From assembly GCA_004560305.1 (NCBI GenBank), contig SFVI01000006.1, positions 13,616-77,615 on the forward strand: a stretch of 64,000 bases of DNA, written 5' to 3'. The notes below the pieces were generated by a model that saw only the letters and a list, made by a program, of their open reading frames with translations, had not been told where the DNA came from and made no database searches. Of the stretch, positions 8,584 to 16,846 are shown one piece after another. Origin of the DNA: a bacterium. GTDB taxonomy: Bacteria > Bacillota > Clostridia > Oscillospirales > Oscillospiraceae. Position 1 is the stretch's first letter, and every line of letters begins with the position of its first letter. Both the position numbers and the translations under genes were made by a program.

Positions 8584-9977
8584 ATTCCTGTCTCTTCCGC
8601 TGTGGGCCTGGGGAAGCTCACCGTGAACCGGGAGCCCTGAGGCTTATTTTCTCCTACCATGATGCTGCCGCCGTGGACCTTCACCGCGTCGTGGACGATG
8701 CTCAGCCCCAGGCCGCTGCCGCCGGCCTCCCGGGAGCGGGCCTTGTCCACCCGGTAAAAGCGGGTGAAAATGTTGTAGCGGTCCTCCTCCGGAATGCCGA
8801 TGCCCGTGTCCTCCACGGTGAATTTGATCTCGTCCTCATCGCCCCGCAGGCTGAGGAACACGCTGCCGCCGGTGACGTTGTACTTGATGGCGTTCTCGAT
8901 CAGGTTGAAAATAATGTGGAACATATCGTCCACCGTGGCCATCACCACGCAGCCGTCCGCCAGATCACAGCGGATGCGCACCTGCCGCTCGTCGGCCAGA
9001 GGCCGCAGCAGCACCATGGCGTCCACTGCCACTTGCTTCATGTCTACCGGCTCCGGCATCACCTGAATGTCATCGTCCAGCCGGCTCAGGTCCAGCAGCT
9101 TCTCCGTGGTGCGCTGGAGCCGCTCCGCCTCGTTGCCGATATCGGTGACAAATTCCCGCACAGTGTCCGCGTCCATGTCCTCATTCTGCACAATGCTGTC
9201 CGACAGCAGCCGGATGGAGGCCAGCGGCGTTTTCAACTCATGGGAGGCATCGGAAACGAAGCGGCGGCGCTGCCGCTCGGTGTCATCCAGCCGTTCGGTC
9301 AGCAGGTTGAACTCCCTGCCCAGATCGCTGAGCTCGTCCCGGCCGGTGGTGTGCAGCCGGTGGCTGTAATCCCCGGCGGCCACGATCCGCATGGAAATGG
9401 CCAGCGCCTGGATACGCCGGATGATGGTGGAGGAGAACACCAGCGCCAGCGCTACCACAATCAGGATCACCACCACCGAGATCACCCGGATCTGGCTCTG
9501 GGTATCCATGATGATGTTTGCCCGCTCCACGTCCTTCTCCAGCAGGTACACGGCCCCGGTGATGGCGCCCTGGCGGCTGATGGGGATGGCGCAGCTGCTG
9601 AGGAAGGCCTCCCCGTTGTAGTCGGAGCGGAACACCGTCTTGCCGCCCAAAGCGGTGACAATGTCCGCCTCCTCGCTGGAGCGGGCCTGGATGCCGGCGC
9701 TGTTGTATACCGGCCGGCCGTCCTGATCCACAACCACCGTCCGGTCAAAGCCGGTGATATCCAGCAGCCGCAGCACTTCCGCCACGCTGTCCCGGTCCGG
9801 CTTGTCCAGCTTGGCCAGGGAAGTGGAGAGAATGGAGGCCTTGCCCGATATGGAGCTCTCCTTCTCCAAAAATACCGTGTCCCGGGAGGAAACAATGGGG
9901 AAAACGTTCAGCAGCAGCAACAGCAGCACCATTACCGCCGCCAGGAAGGAGAACACCTGGAAGCGTAAACTCCTCAT
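8580..9977 (-). CDS. Membrane sensor histidine kinase
   Basis: A 465-residue class I sensor kinase. A membrane segment at about 7-27, an extracellular sensor region (about 28-160, with a PAS/Cache-like run VVVDQDGRPVYNS), a second membrane segment at 163-185, a HAMP domain, the HisKA box SDASHELKTPLASIR with phospho-acceptor His245, and an HATPase domain with the N box NLIENAIKYN, G1 DTGIGIP and G2 GGSGLGLSI. It is encoded 4 bp after its response regulator and overlaps the peptidase gene that follows. The overall plan resembles PhoR/WalK kinases, but no PAS domain is visible after HAMP. The stimulus is unknown. Confidence 0.94.
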   Translation of the reverse strand: MRSLRFQVFSFLAAVMVLLLLLLNVFPIVSSRDTVFLEKESSISGKASILSTSLAKLDKPDRDSVAEVLRLLDITGFDRTVVVDQDGRPVYNSAGIQARSSEEADIVTALGGKTVFRSDYNGEAFLSSCAIPISRQGAITGAVYLLEKDVERANIIMDTQSQIRVISVVVILIVVALALVFSSTIIRRIQALAISMRIVAAGDYSHRLHTTGRDELSDLGREFNLLTERLDDTERQRRRFVSDASHELKTPLASIRLLSDSIVQNEDMDADTVREFVTDIGNEAERLQRTTEKLLDLSRLDDDIQVMPEPVDMKQVAVDAMVLLRPLADERQVRIRCDLADGCVVMATVDDMFHIIFNLIENAIKYNVTGGSVFLSLRGDEDEIKFTVEDTGIGIPEEDRYNIFTRFYRVDKARSREAGGSGLGLSIVHDAVKVHGGSIMVGENKPQGSRFTVSFPRPTAEETGI

Positions 9978-9981
9978 CTCC

Positions 9982-10668
9982 TCACCCCGCGAAGTAGTAG
10001 CCCACGCCCCATTTGGTAATGATATACTGGGGTTGGGCCGGTGTCAGCTCCAGCTTTTCCCGCAGGCGGCGGATATGCACGTCCACGGTGCGGGTATCTC
10101 CCTGGTAGTCATAGCCCCAGACCAGATTCAAAAGACTTTCCCGGCTGAACACCTTCCCCGGGTTCTTTATCAGAAACAGGATCAGGTCGAACTCCTTCAT
10201 GGTCAGCTCCACCTCCACGCCGTTTTTCATGGCGCTGCGGCGCTGCTCGTCCACGGTGATGTGCCCTGCCTTCAGGGTGCTGCCGCTGCCCTGCTCCGGC
10301 GCTGCGGCGATGGAGGCCCGGCGCAGCAGCGCCCGGACCCGGGCCTTCAGGGCCAGAATATTGAAGGGCTTGGTCACATAATCGTCCGCGCCGGACTCAA
10401 AGCCCATCAGCATATCCGCGTCCTCGCTGCGGGCGGTGAGCATGATGATGGGCACGGTGGAAAAGCTGCGGATCTCCTGGCAGGCCTCCAGCCCGTCCTT
10501 TCGGGGCATCATCAGGTCCAGGATGATCAGGTCATAGCCTCCGGCCCGGGCCATCTCCACCGCCGTCTCCCCGTCGTAGCAGGCGTCCACGGTGTAGCCC
10601 TCGTTCTCCAGATTGAACTTGATCCCCTTTACCAGCAGCTTTTCGTCGTCAACAACCAGTATTTTCAT
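9982..10668 (-). CDS. OmpR/PhoB-family response regulator
   Basis: A 228-residue transcription factor. The receiver domain begins MKILVVDDEK and has the phosphorylation site Asp51 in ILDLMMPRKDG and the conserved Thr and Lys (MLTARS, VTKPF). The C-terminal winged helix (about 130-228) carries LTMKEFDLILFL and VDVHIRRLREKL, the PhoB type DNA-binding domain. It is followed at 4 bp by its partner kinase. Its upstream region is shared with the divergent dacA gene, so control of that cell-wall enzyme is a reasonable guess, not shown by a visible site. Confidence 0.95.
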   Translation of the reverse strand: MKILVVDDEKLLVKGIKFNLENEGYTVDACYDGETAVEMARAGGYDLIILDLMMPRKDGLEACQEIRSFSTVPIIMLTARSEDADMLMGFESGADDYVTKPFNILALKARVRALLRRASIAAAPEQGSGSTLKAGHITVDEQRRSAMKNGVEVELTMKEFDLILFLIKNPGKVFSRESLLNLVWGYDYQGDTRTVDVHIRRLREKLELTPAQPQYIITKWGVGYYFAG

Positions 10669-10812
10669 CTATGCACTCCGCCTTTTCTCCCGGTCCCTGT
10701 CAATGCCAGGAACTTTAGGTTGCATTTTTCCCGTGAAAACTTTATAATAATTTAGTCTGCACACATTATACATCCACACTATACCATATTCCAGAGAAAA
10801 CGGGAGAACAAA

Positions 10813-12282
10813 ATGAAAACTTTCCGCATTTTTCCTCTTATGCTGATCTTCTGCCTGGTGCTGGCCTTTGCCGCCCCCGGGGCCTGCGCTCTGGATGCAC
10901 CGGAGCTGAACGGCAAGGCCGCCCTGATTATCGACCTGGACAGCGGCGAGGTGCTGTATGAGCTGAATAAGGACCAGCAGCGGGCCCCCGCCAGCCTGAC
11001 CAAGATCATGACCATGCTGGTGGCGCTGGAGGCGCTGGATCGGGGTCAGTTTACTCTGGAAGATATCGTTACCGCTCAGGCGGATTGTCTCACGGGTTTG
11101 GCGGAGGACAGCAGCAATGCCGGCATCACCCCCGGCACCCAGATCTCTGTGAAGGACCTGCTGTACTGCACCATGATCCATTCCGCCAACGAGGCCTGCA
11201 ACGTGCTGGCCACCTATGTTTCCGGCAGCATCAGTGCCTTTGTGGATCAGATGAACCAAAAGGCGGCGGAGCTGGGCTGTGTCAACACCCATTTCATGAA
11301 TCCCAACGGCCTGCCGGCGGAGAACCACTACAGCTCCGCCTACGACCTTTATCTGATGGCTACCGCCGCCATGCAGTACCCCCTGTTCATGGAGATTGCC
11401 AATACCCAGAGCTATCAGTCGGATAATCCTGCCGTCAACAACGGCGCGATTATGAACAACTCCAACGCCCTCATCAGCCCCAATTCCTACTATGCCAAGG
11501 CCGGCAGCTATCTGTATGAAGGGGCGTCCGGCATCAAAACCGGCTACACCAACGCCGCCGGCTACTGCCTGATCTCCACCGCCCAGAGGGACGGCATCAA
11601 CGTGATGGCCATCGCCATGGGCTGCCTGGGCGAGCTGAACGGCGATACGGAGAATTTCTGGAACTTCAAAGACAGCATCACCATGTATGACTGGGTCTTT
11701 GACAACTTCTCCCACCGCAATATCCTCAGCGCCACCGAGAACATCACCACCGTCACCGTGGACCTCAGCGACGAGGGCAGCGTCATGCTCCACCCCCAGA
11801 AGGGCATCACCGTGCTGCTGCCGGACGATGTGGCGGCGGAGGACATCCAGCGCAGCATCACCGTCTATGAGGACAAGCTGGTGGCCCCCATTGCCGCCGG
11901 TACGCCTCTGGGCCGCCTGACCCTCAGCCTGGACGGCAAGGAGCTGGGCAGCGTGGAGCTGGTCAACAGCAATGAGGTAGCCCTCAGCAAGCTGGAGTAC
12001 ATGAAGCAGCGCATCAGCCAGGTGCTCTCCAATGGCTGGGTCATTGCCCTGATCGTGCTGGTGCTGGTGTTCCTGTTTGTGTACCTGGCCCTGGTCCTGC
12101 GCTACCGCCGCCTGCGGCAGCAGCACCTGCGCCAGCGCCGCCGCATGGAACAGCGCCGCCGCATGGAGCAGGAGCGGATGTACGCCGAGAGCCGACGGCA
12201 GCGAGAACCCAGCCAGATCGACCCCTCCCAGCGCTATAACGATGAATTTGATTTTGACCGCTTCTTTGACGACGAGAGATAA
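10813..12282 (+). CDS. dacA: D-alanyl-D-alanine carboxypeptidase (DacA/PBP5-like), membrane-anchored
   Basis: A 489-residue serine-type penicillin-binding protein that trims the terminal D-Ala from peptidoglycan stem peptides outside the membrane. Signal peptide at 1-26. The three active-site motifs are complete: SLTK (Ser61, Lys64), SAN (124-126) and KTG (242-244). After the catalytic and beta domains, a transmembrane helix (about 405-428) and a long cytoplasmic tail of Arg/Gln-rich sequence (RRMEQRRRMEQ) follow, in place of the amphipathic anchor of classic PBP5. The tail is unusual and may interact with cytoplasmic partners. A GAGAACAAA sits before the start. It is divergent from the two-component system at 8580-10668. 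Confidence 0.95.
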   Translation: MKTFRIFPLMLIFCLVLAFAAPGACALDAPELNGKAALIIDLDSGEVLYELNKDQQRAPASLTKIMTMLVALEALDRGQFTLEDIVTAQADCLTGLAEDSSNAGITPGTQISVKDLLYCTMIHSANEACNVLATYVSGSISAFVDQMNQKAAELGCVNTHFMNPNGLPAENHYSSAYDLYLMATAAMQYPLFMEIANTQSYQSDNPAVNNGAIMNNSNALISPNSYYAKAGSYLYEGASGIKTGYTNAAGYCLISTAQRDGINVMAIAMGCLGELNGDTENFWNFKDSITMYDWVFDNFSHRNILSATENITTVTVDLSDEGSVMLHPQKGITVLLPDDVAAEDIQRSITVYEDKLVAPIAAGTPLGRLTLSLDGKELGSVELVNSNEVALSKLEYMKQRISQVLSNGWVIALIVLVLVFLFVYLALVLRYRRLRQQHLRQRRRMEQRRRMEQERMYAESRRQREPSQIDPSQRYNDEFDFDRFFDDER

Positions 12283-12297
12283 TACACGACAAAACCC

Positions 12298-12327
12298 AAA
12301 CAGCAGGGCATCCCGCCCTGCTGTTTT
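12298..12327 (+). terminator. Terminator of dacA
   Basis: AAACAGCAGGGC paired with GCCCTGCTGTTT over a five-base loop, ending in TTTT. Confidence 0.85.
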
Positions 12328-12381
12328 CCTGCCTGTAAATTTCTTAGCGCTTTTTTAACAAAGGATTATGGTATAGTAGAG

Positions 12382-13476
12382 ATGGAGTTGAGGTCTGTGA
12401 ACCGGCTTAAAAGCATCGTAAAAAAATACTTCCCTCTGTCGGCCAGGTCTTGGCTGATCTTTGTGGCGGCCATGGCCTCGGCCTCGGCTCTCTGCGCCTT
12501 TTTGCAGCGGCTCACCACCTCTGACACCCATGTGCCCATGATCTTTGTGCTGGCGGTGCTGGTGGTGGCCCTCTCCACCGAGGGCTATTTTTACGGCCTG
12601 CTGGCGGCGCTGCTCAGTGTGCTGGGGGTGAACTATGCCTTCACCTACCCCTATCTGAAGCTGGATTTCTCTGTCTACGGCTATCCCCTGACCTTTATGA
12701 CCATGCTGGCGGTGGGCTTTGCCGTCAGCACTCTGACCACCCGGGTGCAGGCCCAGGAGAAGCTGCGGGCCGAGTCGGAGCGGGAGAAGATGCGGGCCAA
12801 CCTGCTGCGGGCCATCTCCCACGATCTGCGCACGCCCCTCACCGCTATCAGCGGTTCCATCGCCACCGTGCTGGAGGACAGCGGCGCCCTCAGCCGGGAG
12901 CAGAAAAACGAACTGCTGCTGGACGCCAAGCAGGACGCGGACTGGCTTTACCGCATGGTGGAGAACCTGCTCTCCATCACCCGCATCAGCGGCGGGGAGA
13001 TGGGGCAGATCCAAAAAGAAGGAGAAATCCTGGAGGAGGTGCTCAGCGAAGCGGTGCTGAACTTCCGCAAGCGCCATGAGGGCGTCACGGTCTCCGTCTC
13101 CGTGCCGGAGGAAACGCTGCTGCTGCCCATGGACGCCATGCTCATTGAACAGGTGCTGCTGAACCTGATGGATAACGCCCTGGTGCATGGCCAGGGCACC
13201 ACCCGCATCCGCCTGGACGCCCGCTATGAGAATGGTTTTGCCCTTATCGGCGTGGAGGATAACGGCGGCGGCGTGGCCCCGGAGCTGCTGCCCCACCTGT
13301 TTGACGGCAGCCTGCAGCTCTCCGGCCGGGGCGGGGCGGACAATTCCCGCTGCATGGGCATTGGGCTCAGCGTCTGCCGCACCATTGTGGAGGCCCACGG
13401 CGGCAGTCTTCGGGCGGAAAACCTGACCGGCGGCGCACGATTTGAATTTACCTTGCCATTGGAGGACGCCCAATAA
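12382..13476 (+). CDS. KdpD-like sensor histidine kinase (DUF4118, no KdpD/Usp domains)
   Basis: A 364-residue kinase. Four short membrane segments (about 22-42, 52-67, 69-88, 101-118) match the DUF4118 membrane module of KdpD, and a HisKA domain follows directly with ISHDLRTPLTAISG (His147), then HATPase motifs NLMDNALVHG, DNGGGV and GIGLSV. The long N-terminal KdpD and Usp domains of classical KdpD are missing, and no kdpFABC genes are near. A TATAGT at 12372-12377 lies so close to the ATG that transcription may start at or after it; GTG at 12397 with GGAG upstream is the alternative start. The partner regulator follows 15 bp downstream. Confidence 0.9.
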   Translation: MELRSVNRLKSIVKKYFPLSARSWLIFVAAMASASALCAFLQRLTTSDTHVPMIFVLAVLVVALSTEGYFYGLLAALLSVLGVNYAFTYPYLKLDFSVYGYPLTFMTMLAVGFAVSTLTTRVQAQEKLRAESEREKMRANLLRAISHDLRTPLTAISGSIATVLEDSGALSREQKNELLLDAKQDADWLYRMVENLLSITRISGGEMGQIQKEGEILEEVLSEAVLNFRKRHEGVTVSVSVPEETLLLPMDAMLIEQVLLNLMDNALVHGQGTTRIRLDARYENGFALIGVEDNGGGVAPELLPHLFDGSLQLSGRGGADNSRCMGIGLSVCRTIVEAHGGSLRAENLTGGARFEFTLPLEDAQ

Positions 13477-13491
13477 GAAGGAGGCTGAAGG

Positions 13492-14199
13492 ATGACCATC
13501 CGGGACAAAATTCTTGTAGTAGAGGACGAAAAGACCATATCCGGCCTGATCAAGGCCATTCTCACCGCCAACGGCTATGACGTGATTCTGGCCTCCACCG
13601 GCAGCGAGGCCTTCTCCATGATCAGCTCCCACTGCCCGGATCTGGTGGTGCTGGATCTGGGCCTGCCGGATATGGACGGCATGGATATCATCAGCGCTGT
13701 CCGCTCCTGGACCAGTATGCCCATCATTGTGGTCTCCGCCCGCAGCTATGAGCGGGATAAGGTGCAGGCCCTGGATAAGGGGGCCGATGACTATGTGACC
13801 AAGCCCTTCAGCCCGGCGGAGCTGCTGGCCCGGGTGCGGGTAGCCCTGCGGCATACCCGCTCCGGCCCTGGTAGCGGAGCCATCGCCAACACCGGCAAAT
13901 TCACGGCCGGGGAGCTGACCATCGACTATGACAAGCATCAGGTGCTCATTGCCGGGGAGAACTGCCGACTGACCCAGAACGAGTATAAAATCGTGGCCCT
14001 GCTGGGCAAATGCGCCGGCAAGGTCCTGACCTATGACTTCATCATGAAGGAGCTGTGGGGCCCCCAGAGCAAGGGCAACAACCAGATCCTCCGGGTCAAC
14101 ATGGCCAACATCCGCCGCAAGATCGAAAAGAACCCTGCCGAGCCTCAGTACATCTTCACCGAGGTGGGCGTGGGCTACCGCATGATCGAAGGGGACTGA
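13492..14199 (+). CDS. KdpE-like response regulator (OmpR family)
   Basis: A 235-residue regulator with receiver domain (phospho-acceptor Asp55 in VVLDLGLPDMDG; conserved Lys in VTKPFSPAE) and a winged-helix DNA-binding domain ending YIFTEVGVGYRMI, the KdpE style end. A strong AAGGAGG precedes the start. It is co-transcribed with the KdpD-like kinase. In enterobacteria KdpE controls potassium uptake; with no potassium transporter beside it, the target here is unknown. A terminator follows at 14231. Confidence 0.94.
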   Translation: MTIRDKILVVEDEKTISGLIKAILTANGYDVILASTGSEAFSMISSHCPDLVVLDLGLPDMDGMDIISAVRSWTSMPIIVVSARSYERDKVQALDKGADDYVTKPFSPAELLARVRVALRHTRSGPGSGAIANTGKFTAGELTIDYDKHQVLIAGENCRLTQNEYKIVALLGKCAGKVLTYDFIMKELWGPQSKGNNQILRVNMANIRRKIEKNPAEPQYIFTEVGVGYRMIEGD

Positions 14200-14230
14200 A
14201 CCCGATATCCTTCTTTCTTTCTTTTCTCCC

Positions 14231-14273
14231 GCCCCCGCTGCCTTTCCCCATATTGGCAGCGGGGGCAATTTTT
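14231..14273 (+). terminator. Terminator of the KdpDE-like operon
   Basis: GCCCCCGCTGCC (14231-14242) pairs with GGCAGCGGGGGC (14255-14266), followed by AATTTTT. Confidence 0.9.
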
Positions 14274-14280
14274 GCCCTCG

Positions 14281-14306
14281 CTGGCGTTAAGCTAACTTAA
14301 CGCCAG
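14281..14306. repeat. 11-bp inverted repeat upstream of a small membrane protein gene
   Basis: CTGGCGTTAAG and CTTAACGCCAG separated by four bases; no T-run. It lies about 40 bp before a TATAAT (14345-14350) and may be an operator or a second hairpin. Confidence 0.45.
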
Positions 14307-14394
14307 CCCCGGCCTCCTTGGCACACAATTAATGCGTTCCCTTGTATAATATCAGTAGAACCCGAAAGGAAAGCATTGACAGGAGGTCATGGAC

Positions 14395-14964
14395 ATGAAG
14401 GAAAAACTGAAGGATTATCTGGAGCATGGCGAGGAAATTCTGTGGCACAGCCGGGCGGAGCAGTTTGAAGCCATGGATCGGACCCATAAGGCCTATTATA
14501 TCCGCCGCGGTGTGATCGCTGCTGCCATTCTCATTCTGCTCCTGGCCTTTTACATACCCACTGCCATCAAGACCGGGGCCGGCGTCAAGCTGGGTGTGGT
14601 TATTGTGATCGTCGCCGCCGGTATTTACGGGATCTGCTCCCCCATGCTGGATGTGCGGAAGCTGCGCAAGATGGAGTATGTGCTGACCAACGAAAAACTG
14701 ATGCTGGTCACTCCCAGCGATGTGCGCAGCGTGAAGCTCTCCGCCATCCCCACCGCCCGCATGGCCAGCGATGACGACGGTCACTGGTCCCTGCTCTGCG
14801 GCCCGGACTGTGACAGTCTTGCCCCCTGCAAGCGCCGGGTCGCCACTCTCACCGGCGCCATCCTGGATCAGGACAGCATGATGTGCGACCGCTTTGTGAT
14901 GTACGGCATTGACGATGTGCAGGGCCTCCGGGCCGCCGCCGTGGGCCATCTGACCATTGCCTGA
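14395..14964 (+). CDS. Small membrane protein with PH-like C-terminal region, function unknown
   Basis: A 189-residue protein not assignable to a named family. After an acidic/basic N-terminus (KDYLEHGEEILWHSRA) two membrane helices are predicted (about 42-62 and 68-88), then a soluble part with EYVLTNEKLMLVTPSDVRSVKLSAIPTARMA, a pattern seen in bacterial PH-domain proteins (YdbS/bPH type). An ATG 6 bases upstream (14389) is only 2 bases from AGGAGG, so the ATG at 14395 with 8-base spacing is chosen. A TATAAT lies at 14345-14350. The gene ends at a hairpin that also covers the ribosome-binding site of the next gene. Confidence 0.6.
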   Translation: MKEKLKDYLEHGEEILWHSRAEQFEAMDRTHKAYYIRRGVIAAAILILLLAFYIPTAIKTGAGVKLGVVIVIVAAGIYGICSPMLDVRKLRKMEYVLTNEKLMLVTPSDVRSVKLSAIPTARMASDDDGHWSLLCGPDCDSLAPCKRRVATLTGAILDQDSMMCDRFVMYGIDDVQGLRAAAVGHLTIA

Positions 14965-14991
14965 GTCTTGCAATTCCCTCCATACTGGTTT

Positions 14992-15027
14992 AAAATATCC
15001 TCCGAACCTACTTTCGGAGGATATTTT
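14992..15027 (+). terminator. Terminator-like hairpin that contains the ribosome-binding site of the aldolase gene
   Basis: A perfect 15-bp stem (14992-15006 with 15013-15027) and loop CCTACT, with a T-run at its end. The 3' arm contains CGGAGG (15015-15020), the only Shine-Dalgarno for the ATG at 15029. Confidence 0.8.
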
Positions 15028-15028
15028 T

Positions 15029-16054
15029 ATGCTGTATTTTCTTTCTGACTATACCGAGGGGGCCCATCCCCAGGTGCTGCGGCATTTGATGGATGTGAAC
15101 ATGGTTTCCCTGCCCGGCTATGGGGACGATCCCCACACCGAAGCTGCCAAGGCCAAAATCCGCGCTGCCTGCGGCCGGGACGATCTGCAAATCTGGTTCC
15201 TCACCGGCGGCACCCAGACCAACCAGATCGCCATCGACAGCATGCTGCGCAGCTACGAGGGGGTCATCGCCGCCGATACCGGCCACATCAACATCCATGA
15301 GGCTGGGGCCATTGAGTATTCCGGCCACCGGGTGCTGCCCATCCCCCATGTGGAGGGCAAGCTGCTGGCCGCCGATCTGGACCGGTACATGACGGAGTTT
15401 CTCAACGACGAGGTGCGGGAGCACCTGGTGCAGCCCGGCATGGTCTATATCTCCCACCCCACCGAGTTCGGCACCCTGTACTCCAAGGCGGAGCTGACCG
15501 CTCTTTCTGAAACCTGCCGCCGCTACGGCCTGCCCCTGTATATGGATGGGGCCCGCCTGGGCTACGGTCTCATGAGTCCGGCCACGGATGTAACACTGGC
15601 GGATATTGTGGCGCTGTGCGACCTGTTCTACATCGGCGGCACCAAGGTGGGCGCCCTCTGCGGCGAGGCCCTGGTGTTCACCCGGGGCAATATGCCGCCC
15701 CATTTTCTCACCACCGTCAAGCAGCACGGGGCTCTCCTGGCCAAGACCCGCCTGGTGAGCCAGCAGTTTGACGCCCTCTTTACCGATGACCTGTATTTCA
15801 AAATCAGCCGCCACGCCATTGACCTGGCCATGGAGCTGAAAGCCGCCTGCCTTGCCAAGGGCTACGAGCTGCTGATGGATTCCCCCACCAACCAGCAGTT
15901 TGTCATCCTCAGCAAAGAGCAGATGGAGCGGCTGCGCCAGAACGTCCAGTTCAACCTGTGGCAGTGGCTGCCGGATGGCCGGGTGGCCGTCCGCTTCGCC
16001 ACCAGCTGGGCCACCAGAGAAGAGGATGTGCAGGCCCTCATCGCCCTGCTGTGA
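15029..16054 (+). CDS. Low-specificity threonine aldolase family, PLP-dependent
   Basis: A 341-residue aldolase of the fold-type I PLP group that typically cleaves L-threonine or L-allo-threonine to glycine and acetaldehyde. The N-terminus LYFLSDYTEGAHPQVL and the PLP lysine in YIGGTKVGAL (Lys206) are characteristic, as is MDGARLGYG. The beta-eliminating lyase family is closely related. The start at 15029 is supported by the family's usual N-terminus; the ribosome-binding site CGGAGG is inside the 3' arm of a strong hairpin that also looks like the terminator of the preceding gene. A terminator follows at 16067. Confidence 0.93.
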   Translation: MLYFLSDYTEGAHPQVLRHLMDVNMVSLPGYGDDPHTEAAKAKIRAACGRDDLQIWFLTGGTQTNQIAIDSMLRSYEGVIAADTGHINIHEAGAIEYSGHRVLPIPHVEGKLLAADLDRYMTEFLNDEVREHLVQPGMVYISHPTEFGTLYSKAELTALSETCRRYGLPLYMDGARLGYGLMSPATDVTLADIVALCDLFYIGGTKVGALCGEALVFTRGNMPPHFLTTVKQHGALLAKTRLVSQQFDALFTDDLYFKISRHAIDLAMELKAACLAKGYELLMDSPTNQQFVILSKEQMERLRQNVQFNLWQWLPDGRVAVRFATSWATREEDVQALIALL

Positions 16055-16066
16055 GTCCATATTCCC

Positions 16067-16095
16067 AAAAGTCCGGAACCAAGGCCGGACTTTTT
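16067..16095 (+). terminator. Terminator of the aldolase gene
   Basis: AAAAGTCCGG (16067-16076) pairs with CCGGACTTTT (16084-16093) and runs into TTTTTT. Confidence 0.85.
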
Positions 16096-16103
16096 TATTT
16101 GAT

Positions 16104-16148
16104 ATTTTGTAAGATATACTTGACATTCTGTAAGTTGTGTGCTACTAT
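16104..16148 (+). promoter_or_regulatory. Promoter of the XRE operon with 21-bp-spaced direct repeats
   Basis: TTGACA (16120-16125), 17 bp, TACTAT (16143-16148). ATTTTGTAAG (16104-16113) and ATTCTGTAAG (16125-16134) are direct repeats offset by 21 bp, two helical turns, on both sides of the -35 box: a likely autoregulatory operator. Confidence 0.75.
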
Positions 16149-16166
16149 ACTGCCAGAGGTGATGAG

Positions 16167-16373
16167 ATGTCAAAGAATCTGAGACTGAAAGCGGCCCGGG
16201 CGGAGCGGGATATGACCCAGCAGGCCCTGGCCGAAGCGGCGGGGGTTTCCCGCCAGACCATTAACGCCATTGAAAAAGGGGAATATAACCCCACCATCCG
16301 CCTGTGCCTGACCATCTGCCACGCACTGGGCAAAACCCTGGATGAACTGTTTTGGGAGGAGAAGGAACAATGA
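16167..16373 (+). CDS. Small XRE-family transcriptional regulator (YgzD-like)
   Basis: A 68-residue single-domain helix-turn-helix protein. LRLKAARAERDMTQQALAEA, then VSRQTINAIEKGEYNPT, is the classic Cro/C1 HTH with the second-helix SRQTIN. The C-terminal CHALGKTLDELFW is shared by the YgzD/YozG group, which are usually encoded just before a membrane protein. That arrangement is present here: the next gene starts within its stop (ATGA overlap). The start at 16167 follows GAGGTGATG. The direct repeats in the promoter suggest it represses its own operon. Confidence 0.9.
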   Translation: MSKNLRLKAARAERDMTQQALAEAAGVSRQTINAIEKGEYNPTIRLCLTICHALGKTLDELFWEEKEQ

Positions 16374-16846
16374 AGCTGTTTCAGGAAAAAAAGAACAATC
16401 TGGATGAAATGCAGGAGCAGAAGCTGCTGAAGCTGGAGAGCCGGGGTTTCTGGCTGCTCTGGTGGGGGCTGCTGGCGGCCATGGCGGTGCAGCTGCTGGT
16501 CTATGGTGTGGAGGCCTACCGCCTGCTGCTGGGGGAATGGGCGGTGTTCATGCTCTCCAGCGTGTATGTGACGGCGGCCTGCATCAAACAGGGCCTGTGG
16601 GACCGGAAGCTGAAGCCCAATTTCAAGACTAACCTGCTCATGAGCCTGCTGGCCGGTGTGGTTTCCGGCGGCTTTATGGGCATCTACAGCTACCGCAGCT
16701 TCGGCGCGGCGGAGGCCGCCTTTTGGACGGTGGCCCTGGTGGGCGGCTGCACCTTCGTGCTGTGCCTGCTGGCCCTCTCCCTTTCTGCTGCGGCCTACAA
16801 AAAGCGCCGGCAGAAGCTGGACGAAGGCGAAGGCAGCGAAGAATGA
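16370..16846 (+). CDS. DUF6773-like four-helix membrane protein
   Basis: A 158-residue membrane protein. A short charged N-terminus (KLFQEKKNNLDEMQEQKLLKLES) precedes four predicted membrane helices (about 28-44, 53-72, 89-107, 119-141) and a basic C-terminal tail. The layout and the coupling to a small XRE regulator match a family found widely in Firmicutes and labelled DUF6773 or DUF3169-like; the function is not known. ATGA overlaps at both ends (with the regulator and with ogt) show tight translational coupling. Confidence 0.7.
   Translation: MKLFQEKKNNLDEMQEQKLLKLESRGFWLLWWGLLAAMAVQLLVYGVEAYRLLLGEWAVFMLSSVYVTAACIKQGLWDRKLKPNFKTNLLMSLLAGVVSGGFMGIYSYRSFGAAEAAFWTVALVGGCTFVLCLLALSLSAAAYKKRRQKLDEGEGSEE

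Noticed and set aside
10700..10710. TTGACA on the minus strand in front of the response regulator gene
   Set aside because: No -10 box can be placed before the start codon at a usable distance.
14318..14350. TTGGCA...TATAAT as promoter of the small membrane protein gene
   Set aside because: The spacer is 21 bp, too long for sigma-A; the TATAAT alone may still be used with an activator.
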